Origin: a virus
IMG/VR virus record: IMGVR_UViG_3300045941_000233
Span: 40,286 to 104,285 of that record
Strand: one strand, 5' to 3'
Length of the DNA: 64,000 nucleotides
Below, one piece after another: positions 15,527 to 24,159 of this stretch (positions within the stretch are counted from its first letter, which is position 1; the number at the start of each line of letters is the position of its first letter). The notes beneath the pieces are model-generated. The model had not been told where the DNA came from, ran no database searches, and saw only the letters and a list, made by a program, of their open reading frames with translations. The position numbers and the translations under genes are program-made.

Positions 15527-17197
15527 ATGTGGAAGATCACCACCGAACTGAAGAAGCACCTTCAGGAGAAATTCAGCCTCGCGGCCGATGCGACGGATGA
15601 AGTTGTTCGCAAGATGGTTGGCGAGAAAATCGCCAGCGGCGAACTGTCGATGGACGACTTCGCCCGCCTCACGACTGCAAAGGCCACCGAGGCCGAGCAG
15701 AAAGTCCAGGCGATGATCGACAAGTCCATCGCCCCCGTGCTCGACGCCATCAAGGCGCTCAAGCCCGAGACGCCGGCCCCCGCGGCTCCCGCGGCCCCCG
15801 CCGAATCGAAGGCCCTCAACCTGACCGCCCCGCCGGCCGCGCCGGCAACTCCGCCCGCGTCGGAAGGCCAGAAGCTTTACGCTTTGGCCGGTTCGGCTGT
15901 GGCGAGCGACCTGGACGAACCCACCCGTATTCGCGTGAAGTCGGCCATTGAACGGTTCGACGACACCCGCACGGCCGCGACCTGGGACAAGTGCACAAGC
16001 ACTATGGTCAAGGCGCTTGGCAGCGGTAACGTCGGATCGCACACCAGCGGCCACTATTCGCCCAGTTATGACATGCCGACGGAGCGCAGCAAGGCCATCT
16101 CCGGCGTGTGGCTGAAGAACATGGCCATCAAGCGCATGCGTTCGCGCGGCGTGCATGTCGCCGACCACATCCAACTGAAGGAGTGGGAGCGCGACATCCT
16201 CATGTATGCCGCCCACAACTGCAAATTTGTTGGTCCGATTGGCTGGACCGGCAGCGGCGACAGCAATGAAGGCGACGCGCTGCACTGGTACACGGGCGAG
16301 AAGCTGATGAGCGACTTGCACCGCAAGGCCGTGTTGGACGATTCGACGTCGGGCGGCCTGGAAGCCGTGCCTATCGAATTCGACGCCAACGTCATCCTGA
16401 CTCCGCTTCTCAATGGCGAACTGTTCCCGTTTGTGAACATCGTCAACGTCGGACGCCGACGGATCGAGGCCACGAAAATCAGCAATCCCACCATGGCGTG
16501 GGGTGTTGCTGAAGGCACCGCGATTTCGCTGTTCAATACGGACAGCTTCATTTCGGCTTTCGACAATTCGATCTATCCGATCACCGGCGCCATGGAGCTC
16601 GGCCTGGACTTCCTGGCCGACTCGCCGCTGGCCGTCACCCAGACGGTTGTGCAGCGGTACGGCGAGCGGTTCCGGACGGAAATGGACAACGTGATTGCGA
16701 CCGGCAACGGCACCGACCGGCCCGAGGGCGTGTTTACCACGTCCGGCGTGACTTCGGTCACTCCTTCCGGTGGCGCTGGCGCCGCCCAGACCGTCGGCGA
16801 TTACGAAGGCTTGCGGTTCGGCGTGGCGAAGGAATTCCGCCAGGAAGCCGGCCTGCGTGCCATGTACGTCGGGACCGACACTTCCTACAGCCGCGCCCGC
16901 GGCATTGCGGTTGGCGCGTCGGATCAACGCCGAGTGTTCGGCATCGACGACCAGGAGAGCTACACGCTGTTCCAGCGGCGTTATGCGGTCAACGGTTCGC
17001 TGACGAATGCCCAAATCGGGTATTTCTGCTTCAACCGATACCGCATGTATCGCCGGCTTGGCTTGGAAGTCCGGATGGTCACTGAAGACTGGACCTTGGC
17101 CCGCCAGAGCAAGGAAGGCATCATCGTCCGCGCCCGCTTCGGTGGTGCGCTCGAACTGGCCGCGGCCGGAACAAAGATCACTAACGGCCAAGCCTAA
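15527..17197 (+). CDS. Major capsid protein, HK97 fold
   Basis: 556 residues. Residues 1-85 are a charged helical delta/scaffold domain, followed by an Ala/Pro linker to about 125, probably removed by the protease just upstream. The remaining part has the HK97 pattern: TSGGLEAVPIEFDANVI, then FPFVNIVNVGRRRIEATKI, MELGLDFLADSPLAVTQ (spine helix), NVIATGNGTDRPEG and a C-terminal VRARFGGALEL strand. This forms the icosahedral shell. A terminator follows at 17219. Confidence 0.92.
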   Translation: MWKITTELKKHLQEKFSLAADATDEVVRKMVGEKIASGELSMDDFARLTTAKATEAEQKVQAMIDKSIAPVLDAIKALKPETPAPAAPAAPAESKALNLTAPPAAPATPPASEGQKLYALAGSAVASDLDEPTRIRVKSAIERFDDTRTAATWDKCTSTMVKALGSGNVGSHTSGHYSPSYDMPTERSKAISGVWLKNMAIKRMRSRGVHVADHIQLKEWERDILMYAAHNCKFVGPIGWTGSGDSNEGDALHWYTGEKLMSDLHRKAVLDDSTSGGLEAVPIEFDANVILTPLLNGELFPFVNIVNVGRRRIEATKISNPTMAWGVAEGTAISLFNTDSFISAFDNSIYPITGAMELGLDFLADSPLAVTQTVVQRYGERFRTEMDNVIATGNGTDRPEGVFTTSGVTSVTPSGGAGAAQTVGDYEGLRFGVAKEFRQEAGLRAMYVGTDTSYSRARGIAVGASDQRRVFGIDDQESYTLFQRRYAVNGSLTNAQIGYFCFNRYRMYRRLGLEVRMVTEDWTLARQSKEGIIVRARFGGALELAAAGTKITNGQA

Positions 17198-17218
17198 CCT
17201 GGCTTGACTGACTGAACT

Positions 17219-17263
17219 CCCGGCGGCTGCAACATCGCCCGCGGCCGCCGGGTTGATTTTTTT
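17219..17263 (+). terminator. Rho-independent terminator after capsid gene
   Basis: CCCGGCGGC (17219-17227) pairs with GCCGCCGGG (17244-17252), followed by TTGATTTTTTT. It closes the capsid transcript. Confidence 0.85.
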
Positions 17264-17286
17264 CCGAAGGGCGAGCCGGGGGTTAC

Positions 17287-17952
17287 ATGCCACGCTACAC
17301 GATCGAGATAGCGGGACCGCGCAACGAAGGCGCGATTTTCCCGCCGATTGGAAATGAACGGCTGAGAGGCCGTTGGTCGAATGCGAAAGTTGCTCACCGC
17401 AACAAAACCAATGATGAGTCCGGGCTGGCGCTCAAGCAGTTGTCGCTCGCCGTCGAGACGATTCCTGGGTTGTTTATTTCGCTCGACACGACTGCCGGCG
17501 GTCGCGGAGAGGGGTCAATTGTTGACCCGCTCGGTGAGTCGCCGGCGGGACGCGAGATTCAGGCGAAGATCAAGGATGTCCTGAGCCGTTTTTCGCCGAA
17601 CGCTCTTGATTGCGGTTCGGATCCACGGCCGCGATCGACTTTCCCGAATTTGGGCGCCGACGGCATCAAGGAATGGGCGTTTTTCATGCGAACGATGCTT
17701 GACTCCGGTCAGGCGGCGGAAGTTGGCACCGAAAAACTGCCGGATATCGAAACGATTCGAAAGATGCCAGGCAAGCGGCGCCGCGATCCGCTCAACACCG
17801 GCCGCCAGGACGCCGAGAGCGAAGCCGAAGCCCGCAAGGGCCACGGAGTTTACCGATACGCCGACGAAGTGCCAGAGAATGCCGAGCTCGTCGGCGCCGG
17901 CCCCTCGACTGGCAATGGACCCAAGGGCGGCAGTAAGCCGCCGACACCGTAA
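17287..17952 (+). CDS. Hypothetical protein after capsid
   Basis: 221 residues. The N-terminal 130 residues are mixed alpha/beta; the C-terminal third is charged, then Gly/Pro-rich and disordered. No recognised domain. It sits between two terminators and is probably its own transcript or read-through product. Confidence 0.65.
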   Translation: MPRYTIEIAGPRNEGAIFPPIGNERLRGRWSNAKVAHRNKTNDESGLALKQLSLAVETIPGLFISLDTTAGGRGEGSIVDPLGESPAGREIQAKIKDVLSRFSPNALDCGSDPRPRSTFPNLGADGIKEWAFFMRTMLDSGQAAEVGTEKLPDIETIRKMPGKRRRDPLNTGRQDAESEAEARKGHGVYRYADEVPENAELVGAGPSTGNGPKGGSKPPTP

Positions 17953-17976
17953 AACAGCGCTGGCCCCCGGCGCGTT

Positions 17977-18020
17977 CCACTCCCGGCATAGGTCGTCCCT
18001 ATGCCGGGCAGTGGTTTTTA
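17977..18020 (+). terminator. Rho-independent terminator
   Basis: A long stem: CCACT plus CCCGGCATAGG (17977-17992), a five-base loop, CCTATGCCGGG (17998-18008) and AGTGG, then a T-run at 18015-18019. It lies 25 bases after the preceding stop and 15 bases before the next start. Confidence 0.8.
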
Positions 18021-18034
18021 TCTGGCCCGTCACA

Positions 18035-18310
18035 ATGGCGAATCGTGTTACTGGATTCGAGCAGATCACCGGACTAAATGTCGTCAAGCAATTGACGGTT
18101 CCGGCCGGATCCAGCTTCGCCTCGATTCGCGCTGTGACCCAAAACGTCCGCTACCGGCTTGATGGGACCGACCCAGAGGCCGGCATCGGCGAACAGATCA
18201 AGGCCGGCGCCGACCAGCCGACCATTTTGGTTATCCAAAACGGAATGATTGCCGCCAAATTCATTCAAGAGGCATCGTCTGCCGTCCTGAATGTCCATTA
18301 CTTCGCATAG
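18035..18310 (+). CDS. Small structural-like protein, copy 1 of a tandem pair
   Basis: 91 residues, a beta-rich domain (TVPAGSSFASIRAVTQNVRY, then RLDGTDPEAGIGEQI) that reads like a small phage decoration or jelly-roll protein. It is clearly paralogous to the next gene along its whole length. No Ser-rich tail. Confidence 0.7.
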   Translation: MANRVTGFEQITGLNVVKQLTVPAGSSFASIRAVTQNVRYRLDGTDPEAGIGEQIKAGADQPTILVIQNGMIAAKFIQEASSAVLNVHYFA

Positions 18311-18313
18311 ACC

Positions 18314-18580
18314 ATGGTACTCGGATTTCAACAGATCACGTCGCTATCGACGGCCATCGGCCTAACGGTCCCGGCCGGAACTCGATTCGCCTCGATTCGG
18401 GTTGAGTCCCAGAACGTGCGTTACAGGCTGGACGGATCAAACCCGACAGCATCCGTCGGCGAGCAGCTAAAGGCCGCCGCGGACCAGCCGATCCAATTGT
18501 CGATCGACGAAGGCTTGCACGTCGTCAAATTCATCGAAGAAACGACGTCCGCAAAGCTTAACGTCCACTATTTCAGCTAG
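18314..18580 (+). CDS. Small structural-like protein, copy 2 of a tandem pair
   Basis: 88 residues. It shares FQQIT, LTVPAG.RFASIR, QNVRYRLDG.NP, GEQLKA.ADQP and LNVHYF with copy 1, three bases downstream of it. A local duplication with divergence. Function unknown; the VRYRLDG signature also occurs in other phage virion-associated small proteins. Confidence 0.7.
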   Translation: MVLGFQQITSLSTAIGLTVPAGTRFASIRVESQNVRYRLDGSNPTASVGEQLKAAADQPIQLSIDEGLHVVKFIEETTSAKLNVHYFS

Positions 18581-18750
18581 TGCGCGAGCTCATCACCAAA
18601 CCGATCGACTCACGGCCACGCGCCTCTTGCGTTTTTTGCGCGGACGCGGGGACAGTGACAGTCGAGAAAGACGGCCGGCAGACGAAAGTCGCCTGCCCGC
18701 ACTGCACCAAAAAACCAGACACTTCAAATCTTGTCACTAAGGGGGTTTAG
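18580..18750 (+). CDS. Small zinc-ribbon protein
   Basis: A 56-residue GTG-started frame overlapping the previous stop by one base. CVFC and CPHC, 26 residues apart, form a classic four-Cys zinc ribbon. It ends two bases before the next ATG. Too small to assign a role. Confidence 0.55.
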   Translation: MRELITKPIDSRPRASCVFCADAGTVTVEKDGRQTKVACPHCTKKPDTSNLVTKGV

Positions 18751-18752
18751 TC

Positions 18753-19058
18753 ATGGCCGAAAGCACAATCAGGATCGCACTGAAGAAAGTCCGCGACTTC
18801 CTTTCCTACGTCGCGCCGATCACTCCCATCAAGACCGACGATGCGCTGGTGGTCGTAATCGATGCGCTCCTGGCCGACGTTTTGCTTTTCGGGTGGTTCA
18901 CCGTGAAGGTTGCCGAAGATCAAGCCGGCAAGCTGTCACTGGAAGCGGCCGAACCGCCGCAAGAGCTCCGCGGCCCGCTGGCCGATCGCCGGATCGAATG
19001 GAAGAAACTCATCGAAATGGCGCCGACGATTATTAGCCTTGTGAAGCTGTTTCTGTAG
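18753..19058 (+). CDS. Hypothetical protein
   Basis: 101 residues with two hydrophobic stretches (VVVIDALLADVLLFGWF and PTIISLVKLFL) that could be membrane-associated helices. No recognised family; a holin-like role is possible but unsupported. Confidence 0.6.
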   Translation: MAESTIRIALKKVRDFLSYVAPITPIKTDDALVVVIDALLADVLLFGWFTVKVAEDQAGKLSLEAAEPPQELRGPLADRRIEWKKLIEMAPTIISLVKLFL

Positions 19059-19103
19059 TCCAGCGTCGATCGACGCTATCTCTGCAGATCGAAAGAGGGG
19101 CCA

Positions 19104-19772
19104 ATGCCTGGCGAGTTACAACCGGTCGAAGAGCAGATCCTTTTCTGTCGCAATCCCGAGCAGTTTGGCGACGGGACGGCCCTGAACATCCTTCGAACCA
19201 ATCGTCCCAAATGGTGGATCGTCAGAACTCCATCCTGGCTGACAGTCGATCAACTGAATCAGATTTTCGAAGCTGGCGTGAATCGTTGGTCGAAGGTGGC
19301 GAACGTCTATGCCACCCGCGCGGACTCCATGGAGCTCGCGGACTGGATCATCGACGCGCAGAGCATCGACGGCCCGGGAAAGATTTTGGCCGACGCCGAG
19401 CTACCCGGCTTTTCCCGCCAGCAGAAAGTCCGGATCGACATTGCCGAGTCGGCGCTGCGCGATCGAATGTCTGACATTTTGGGCCATGAGGGCGGCCACC
19501 TATACGGCCTGCATCACTTTTCGTCGGCGCCGCCGCCGGAGTGGATGGAACCGACGCTGGGCGTTGTGAACACGCCACAGCAGGCGGAAGCATCGCTGAT
19601 GGCGCAGCTTTATGGCCTGCCGCAGTCAACTCCGCCGGGCTCCGGACCGAGCATTCCGCCGGTCGTCAGCACTTGCCGGATCGAGGTTGTTGACGGCATC
19701 GCGAAAGCGTCAATCAGTGTTCAGCAAGCCAACAAAAAGGCGATGCTGGACGGCAACAAGCAAATGGTTTAA
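19104..19772 (+). CDS. Metzincin-type zinc protease
   Basis: 222 residues. HEGGHLYGLHH at about 129-139 is a complete HExxHxxGxxH metzincin zinc site. The preceding WSKVANVYATRADSMELADW and the following residues resemble matrixin-like (M10) catalytic domains, although the Met-turn is not obvious. No signal peptide is seen, so it is either virion-borne or released at lysis. AGAGGGG lies before the ATG. A second, larger metzincin is at 56888. Confidence 0.75.
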   Translation: MPGELQPVEEQILFCRNPEQFGDGTALNILRTNRPKWWIVRTPSWLTVDQLNQIFEAGVNRWSKVANVYATRADSMELADWIIDAQSIDGPGKILADAELPGFSRQQKVRIDIAESALRDRMSDILGHEGGHLYGLHHFSSAPPPEWMEPTLGVVNTPQQAEASLMAQLYGLPQSTPPGSGPSIPPVVSTCRIEVVDGIAKASISVQQANKKAMLDGNKQMV

Positions 19773-19791
19773 CGAAAACCCCGGGGGCGGG

Positions 19792-21498
19792 ATGTTTGGA
19801 GTTCTGTTTGTGCTGGCCACTATGGGCCAGATCGATATTCCACCGCTGCCCGGCTACTTGCCGGCGGCCGTCGCTCCTGCGCCGCAGCAAGTCGCGCCAA
19901 TTGTCGAAGCGGTTCGCGTTCCGGACACCACGGATTATGTGGCATGGGCTGTGCAGGATCTAATGCTCCGCCAGCCGACGGACCGGCCATTCATGCGATA
20001 CCTGGCCGTTCCCGCGTGGGGCGACATTAGCTGGCATCACGTCAATTCGTACATGGTCAATTCGGCCATCAGCCAGTCGAGCGTTACCGTGCGTCCGGAA
20101 GGAACCGCCGGCGGCTGGATGATCGTTTGGGATTTGCGGCGACTGGCGCCGAAAGAACATGATCTAAAGCGATTGCTGGCCGTCTGGGACGCTTTAGCGC
20201 ACGGAGAGCCCTATTTCCATGTCGAGCTACCGCAAGGAAAACAAGTCGCCTGTCGGCAATACACCCATCTCGACGGCAAAATCTACACCCAGCGGCGATT
20301 TGTCCCCGCTCCGCATGTTGCCGAAGGTTATGGCATCTTGGAGCGCGAGACTGCGGCTTTCGCGCCGCTTCTCCGGGCGGACTATTTTCTGAGGCGAGTC
20401 GCCAGCACGGTTGATGGCGGTCTGTATTACCACTTCATCGGCTTCATCAGTGGCGGTAAGCGGCTGACCGAAACCGAGATTTTCAAGCTGGTTGGCCTGG
20501 ACGTGGCACTTTCCCGCGGGGTCGAAGGCGACGACCGGGCGGCCGTGTTCCAGTCGGCAGTGACTGGCAAGCCGCGCACGGTCGAACAAGTCCAGGGCGC
20601 CATTGGTAAAGCGCGGATTACCTACGATCTATTCGACGAAGACGTCGAAGCCGGCCGGCATCCGATTTACGAATTGCTCGACTTTGTGAAGCGAGCTCGC
20701 GGCAAGGAATTGATTTACGAGCGGCAGAACGGGACTCTCGGCTATTTCCTGGCTGACGGCGAAGGGAAATTGGTCGATGTTGCCCCGCCAAATCTCGCCA
20801 GCGACCACAACACTCCGGCGCCGGTGACGAAGCAGCTTTTCCCGCCGCTTAGCTGCATTCGCTGCCACGGCCCGCATAGTGGCGTCCAGATCGTCCGAAA
20901 CGACGTGCAGACGCTGTTAAGCGGCGGCAGCGGCGAAGTCGATTTGTTCGATGACCTGACCAGCAAGGACAACCGCTTCGCTACCGTCGATCGACTGGCT
21001 GGCCTGTATGCCGCGGCCGACGCTTTCAATTTCGACGCTGAACTGTCCCGCTCGCGGCATGCCGACGCCATTTTTCGGGCAACCCGCGGGATGGGTGTTC
21101 GCGAGCGCGAAAACGTAGCCTCCAAAGCCGCGGCCAAGCTGTCCGAGCAATTCGCCGACTATTGGTATCCCCGATCGCCGACCGAAGCGAACGTGAACGC
21201 CGACCGGGCTTGTCTGGAACTTGGCTGGCGAGTGCCGCCGGGAGATGGCTCCGCATTCTTGAATCAGACACTGCGGCCGCATCGCGTGGACTTTTCGGTC
21301 CAGGGCGTGCCTGTCGAGTCGGCCGATCCGGCCCTGGCTGCATTGCGGCGACTGAAAACGAACCCCGATGGGACGCTGTTCCTCCAAAACGGAAAGCCGG
21401 TTAGCGCCGGCCTGACGATCCGGCGACAGGACTTGGATCGAATCTATCCATACGCCGCCGGCCAGATGATCGAAGCTCGAAAGAACCCAAAACCTTAA
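19792..21498 (+). CDS. Secreted protein with a c-type haem motif
   Basis: 568 residues starting at ATG 19792, where a hydrophobic segment MFGVLFVLATMG may act as a signal peptide. CIRCHGP at about 355-359 is the CxxCH covalent haem-binding motif in a context (PLSCIRCHGPHSG) typical of bacterial c-type cytochromes. The rest is mostly helical and unrecognised. Haem attachment needs export and the host's cytochrome c maturation machinery. The next gene also has CxxCH, so the two probably act together. Such proteins are common in planctomycete-like genomes and unusual in phages. Confidence 0.7.
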   Translation: MFGVLFVLATMGQIDIPPLPGYLPAAVAPAPQQVAPIVEAVRVPDTTDYVAWAVQDLMLRQPTDRPFMRYLAVPAWGDISWHHVNSYMVNSAISQSSVTVRPEGTAGGWMIVWDLRRLAPKEHDLKRLLAVWDALAHGEPYFHVELPQGKQVACRQYTHLDGKIYTQRRFVPAPHVAEGYGILERETAAFAPLLRADYFLRRVASTVDGGLYYHFIGFISGGKRLTETEIFKLVGLDVALSRGVEGDDRAAVFQSAVTGKPRTVEQVQGAIGKARITYDLFDEDVEAGRHPIYELLDFVKRARGKELIYERQNGTLGYFLADGEGKLVDVAPPNLASDHNTPAPVTKQLFPPLSCIRCHGPHSGVQIVRNDVQTLLSGGSGEVDLFDDLTSKDNRFATVDRLAGLYAAADAFNFDAELSRSRHADAIFRATRGMGVRERENVASKAAAKLSEQFADYWYPRSPTEANVNADRACLELGWRVPPGDGSAFLNQTLRPHRVDFSVQGVPVESADPALAALRRLKTNPDGTLFLQNGKPVSAGLTIRRQDLDRIYPYAAGQMIEARKNPKP

Positions 21499-21515
21499 TC
21501 CGAAAGGATCAAAAA

Positions 21516-22376
21516 ATGAAACGGTTACTGGCTTTGCTTGTATTGCTTGCTGTCTGGCTTACTGCAACTCCGGCCGATGCCTGCCACCGGTGCGGGATTT
21601 TCGGCCGTGGCTGCCGGTTTAATCACGTTCCGGCGGTCATTCACGCGGCGCCTTACGTCGCTCCGGCCTACGGCAACCAGACTTTTAATTTCATCAACAG
21701 CTACCCCCTGAACCTTATTCCTGGCGGCAATTCGGTGTACGGCTACAACCTAGCCGCCCAGCCGCTGGCTCTCGACGTTCCGCTGGTGCTCGATCGCTCC
21801 GCCCGACTGGCCGAAGCGTTTTCCGTCGGCGCCGTGCAGGCCCTGAACGGCCACAATGCCAACGTCCAAGGCGCTTTATCGCTGGTGGACGGCATCGATC
21901 GCCGATCGAAAAACATTCAGGCATTTACGGCGACACTGCAGGCCAACAATGGAGCTCAGCCGGTCCAGTCCCCGCCGTCGCTGTCTTTTCGCGTGACTGT
22001 CGGCGCCGACGGCCAGCCGAAAGTTGAGCGATTGGAAGCCGGCAAACCATGCCCCGACGGCAATTGTCCAGATCCGGCAATCCCGCCGCCGTCGCCCATC
22101 CAGGCCCCCGAGCAGCCGCTGACGCCCAAGCAAACCGGATTGCAGTACCGCGGCCAGTCGCTGGGAGTGCTTTCGGCCGTTTGCGGTAAATGCCACGACG
22201 GGCTTGGCACAAAAGACACTCCGCTTGGATTGGTCATTGACGATCGCGCCGTACTTACGCCAGATCAAAGGAAGCTGGCCTTGAAAAAAGTCGAGGCAGG
22301 AAAAATGCCGCCCCCGGGCTCGATAGCCGTCAGCATCGACGTCTTGAATAGCGTCCGGGCGGCCCTGGCAAACTGA
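21516..22376 (+). CDS. Secreted cytochrome c-like protein
   Basis: 286 residues. MKRLLALLVLLAVWLTATPADA is a strong signal peptide. The C-terminal 75 residues form a mono-haem cytochrome c domain: VCGKCHDG at about 222-229 (CxxCH) and EAGKMPPPGS near 263, with Met as the distal ligand. A Pro-rich linker separates it from a roughly 150-residue N-terminal part carrying a Cys-rich start. A clear AAAGGA ribosome site precedes the ATG. It probably moves electrons or binds redox partners outside the cytoplasm; function in a phage is unknown. Confidence 0.8.
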   Translation: MKRLLALLVLLAVWLTATPADACHRCGIFGRGCRFNHVPAVIHAAPYVAPAYGNQTFNFINSYPLNLIPGGNSVYGYNLAAQPLALDVPLVLDRSARLAEAFSVGAVQALNGHNANVQGALSLVDGIDRRSKNIQAFTATLQANNGAQPVQSPPSLSFRVTVGADGQPKVERLEAGKPCPDGNCPDPAIPPPSPIQAPEQPLTPKQTGLQYRGQSLGVLSAVCGKCHDGLGTKDTPLGLVIDDRAVLTPDQRKLALKKVEAGKMPPPGSIAVSIDVLNSVRAALAN

Positions 22377-22423
22377 ATCGTTCCGTTTGATTAACCAAAA
22401 ACCTTAACCGAAAGGAAAGTTTT

Positions 22424-22672
22424 ATGAAGTTCGTTCTCTCCGTCGCCGCGGCCGTCGCCTTGCTGGCTGCTACCGCCGGCACCGCGAATGCGTTCCACGG
22501 TCCCGCCGCTCAGGCATTTCGGAATGCCGGCAATCGGCAAGCCTTCCGTCAGGCGCAGCGGCTGAACAACCACCACCACGGCCGCCAGGCAATTTTACTT
22601 GTCCCGGTGGCTCCGCCAGTGCAGACATTTGTCGCCCCCAGCGGCGCCATTCTGCAGTTTCGGTCGTACTAG
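22424..22672 (+). CDS. Small secreted His-rich protein
   Basis: 82 residues: a strong signal peptide (KFVLSVAAAVALLAATAG), then an Asn/Gln/Arg-rich part with NNHHHG and a hydrophobic VPVAPPVQTFVAP. AAAGGAAAG lies 7-8 bp upstream. It shares a leader with the cytochrome gene before it. The His cluster could bind metal or haem (inference). Confidence 0.65.
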   Translation: MKFVLSVAAAVALLAATAGTANAFHGPAAQAFRNAGNRQAFRQAQRLNNHHHGRQAILLVPVAPPVQTFVAPSGAILQFRSY

Positions 22673-22686
22673 GCCCGTATCGTCCA

Positions 22687-23022
22687 ATGCGTTTCGACAT
22701 TTACCACCATCACGAACACGATTCAGCGCTTCGAAAGTCACTTTCTGACATTTCGATGGCGATGGCATCGATACTTGGAAAGGTACTTCGCATGTCCGCA
22801 TCCCTTGATCGCCTCACCCGCGAGGTAGGCGAGATGAAAGAGCAGGTCAATTCCGCCGCGGAGAAGTTTGGAAAACTGGCAGAGCAAATCCGCCAGTTGA
22901 AAGACGACCCCGCGAAATTGGAGGCATTGGCCGACGACCTTGATGCCCAGCAGGCCACCTTGAAGTCGGCCGGCGATGCAGCTAGTCCGCCGGACGAACC
23001 GCCGGCAGAGCCGCCCGCATAG
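22687..23022 (+). CDS. Coiled-coil hypothetical protein
   Basis: 111 residues. Residues 20-95 form a continuous amphipathic helix (LRMSASLDRLTREVGEMKEQ and onwards) with heptad spacing, ending in a Pro-rich tail (PPDEPPAEPPA). HHHEH lies near the N-terminus. Resembles short phage coiled-coil structural proteins. Confidence 0.65.
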   Translation: MRFDIYHHHEHDSALRKSLSDISMAMASILGKVLRMSASLDRLTREVGEMKEQVNSAAEKFGKLAEQIRQLKDDPAKLEALADDLDAQQATLKSAGDAASPPDEPPAEPPA

Positions 23023-23051
23023 TTTTGCGCGTCTCCGCACCGCAAACCCTT

Positions 23052-23085
23052 ACAGCCGACGGCTTAACTGCCGCCGGCTGTTTTC
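23052..23085 (+). terminator. Rho-independent terminator
   Basis: ACAGCCGACGGC (23052-23063) pairs with GCCGCCGGCTGT (23070-23081) with one mismatch, then TTTTCGTTT. It ends the 17-23 kb block. The following 110 bases up to 23196 may contain a promoter, but I cannot point to convincing boxes. Confidence 0.75.
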
Positions 23086-23195
23086 GTTTGCCAGTCCAAG
23101 CTATTGCCGGTTTTTGCGCCTTTCCAGCAATATCTAGCTAGGCTCCGGGGGCGTGGCCGAGGCTTTCGTATTGTCCTCGTTGGTCGTCCAAAACC

Positions 23196-23579
23196 ATGCC
23201 CCAAGATCAAATCGAATGGTTGCTGAAGACCGGCAGCATTTACGGGCTCGGATTTGCGGCCCTTGCTGTCGGCGTGTCGATGGCCTTTTATTTTTTGTGG
23301 CGGATTGGTCTGGGAGTGGCCAACTTCGTTGACGACGTGCGGACGAAATGGTTTCCGAATGTCGTCACCGGGCATTTGGCGTTTCTGTCGCGAACACAGG
23401 AGTCAAATGACGCCACCCTGGCCGCGGTCGAAAAGATGACAGCCGGCCATGCCGTTTCCAGCGACAGCCACGAAAAAACTCACCGCGCTTTGGAATACAT
23501 CGCCAGAGCACAGGCCGAGGGAGACGTTTGCGAAGACGCGCGAGCGTTTCTGGTCGAAGCCGTGAAGATTTTGAAGTAA
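23196..23579 (+). CDS. Membrane protein with coiled-coil tail
   Basis: 127 residues. Residues 15-38 (YGLGFAALAVGVSMAFYFLW) form one transmembrane helix, followed by a charged helical tail. Resembles phage membrane proteins of the single-helix holin-accessory type; function not shown. GGAG-containing sequence precedes the next gene. Confidence 0.6.
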   Translation: MPQDQIEWLLKTGSIYGLGFAALAVGVSMAFYFLWRIGLGVANFVDDVRTKWFPNVVTGHLAFLSRTQESNDATLAAVEKMTAGHAVSSDSHEKTHRALEYIARAQAEGDVCEDARAFLVEAVKILK

Positions 23580-23604
23580 CCGCCATCAAGGAGAGCCATA
23601 AAGC

Positions 23605-24144
23605 ATGTCATTGACGCTTGCCCAAAAACAGGCCCTGAAAACTCATGCTCTGAATAATCAAACCCAACTGGCATTTCCGGCCGGGCAGGCAACTATTGCC
23701 AGCAAGTTTGCTGCGGCATCGCTGCAGTCAGCGGACGCGCTGCTAATTGCCAACTGGTATAACTTACTCACTTCGCCGGCGGCGTATGCTTGGCATTTTT
23801 CTCGGTCGCGCATGGACAATCGGCGCGCGGTGATGAATACGGCCGGGTCAGCGAATCAACTTGACGCGCTAACTGGCGCCAAGCGCGATGCTCTTCTGTG
23901 GTGCATTGACGACACGATCGATTGCAGACTGGCGGCCGTCCGGACAAGCATCGACGATCTTTGCGGCAGCCAGAACACGCTAAAGGCGGCCATCCTTGAC
24001 AGCTTCAAGAGGCAGCTTCGCAATCTTGAGCGCGTGTTTTCTACCGGCGGCGACGGCTCGCTATCAACTCCGCACGACTACGTGTTTGAGGGCACTGTGA
24101 CCGGCGACGAAATCTCTGACGTGCACGGCGTAACGCTGCCCTAA
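23605..24144 (+). CDS. Hypothetical virion-associated protein
   Basis: 179 residues, helical, with LTLAQKQALKTHALNNQ at the start and many Ala/Asn residues. Located at the head of the appendage gene block. AGGAGAG precedes the ATG. The N-terminal 60 residues resemble a small domain seen in other phage tail-region proteins, but I cannot name it. Confidence 0.6.
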   Translation: MSLTLAQKQALKTHALNNQTQLAFPAGQATIASKFAAASLQSADALLIANWYNLLTSPAAYAWHFSRSRMDNRRAVMNTAGSANQLDALTGAKRDALLWCIDDTIDCRLAAVRTSIDDLCGSQNTLKAAILDSFKRQLRNLERVFSTGGDGSLSTPHDYVFEGTVTGDEISDVHGVTLP

Positions 24145-24159
24145 TTGGACTAATGCGAA

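Noticed and set aside
15479-17293. A 604-codon minus-strand open frame
   Set aside because: It lies opposite the major capsid gene. The plus strand has clear HK97 capsid motifs, a terminator and normal gene order, so the minus frame is a shadow of GC-rich codon use.
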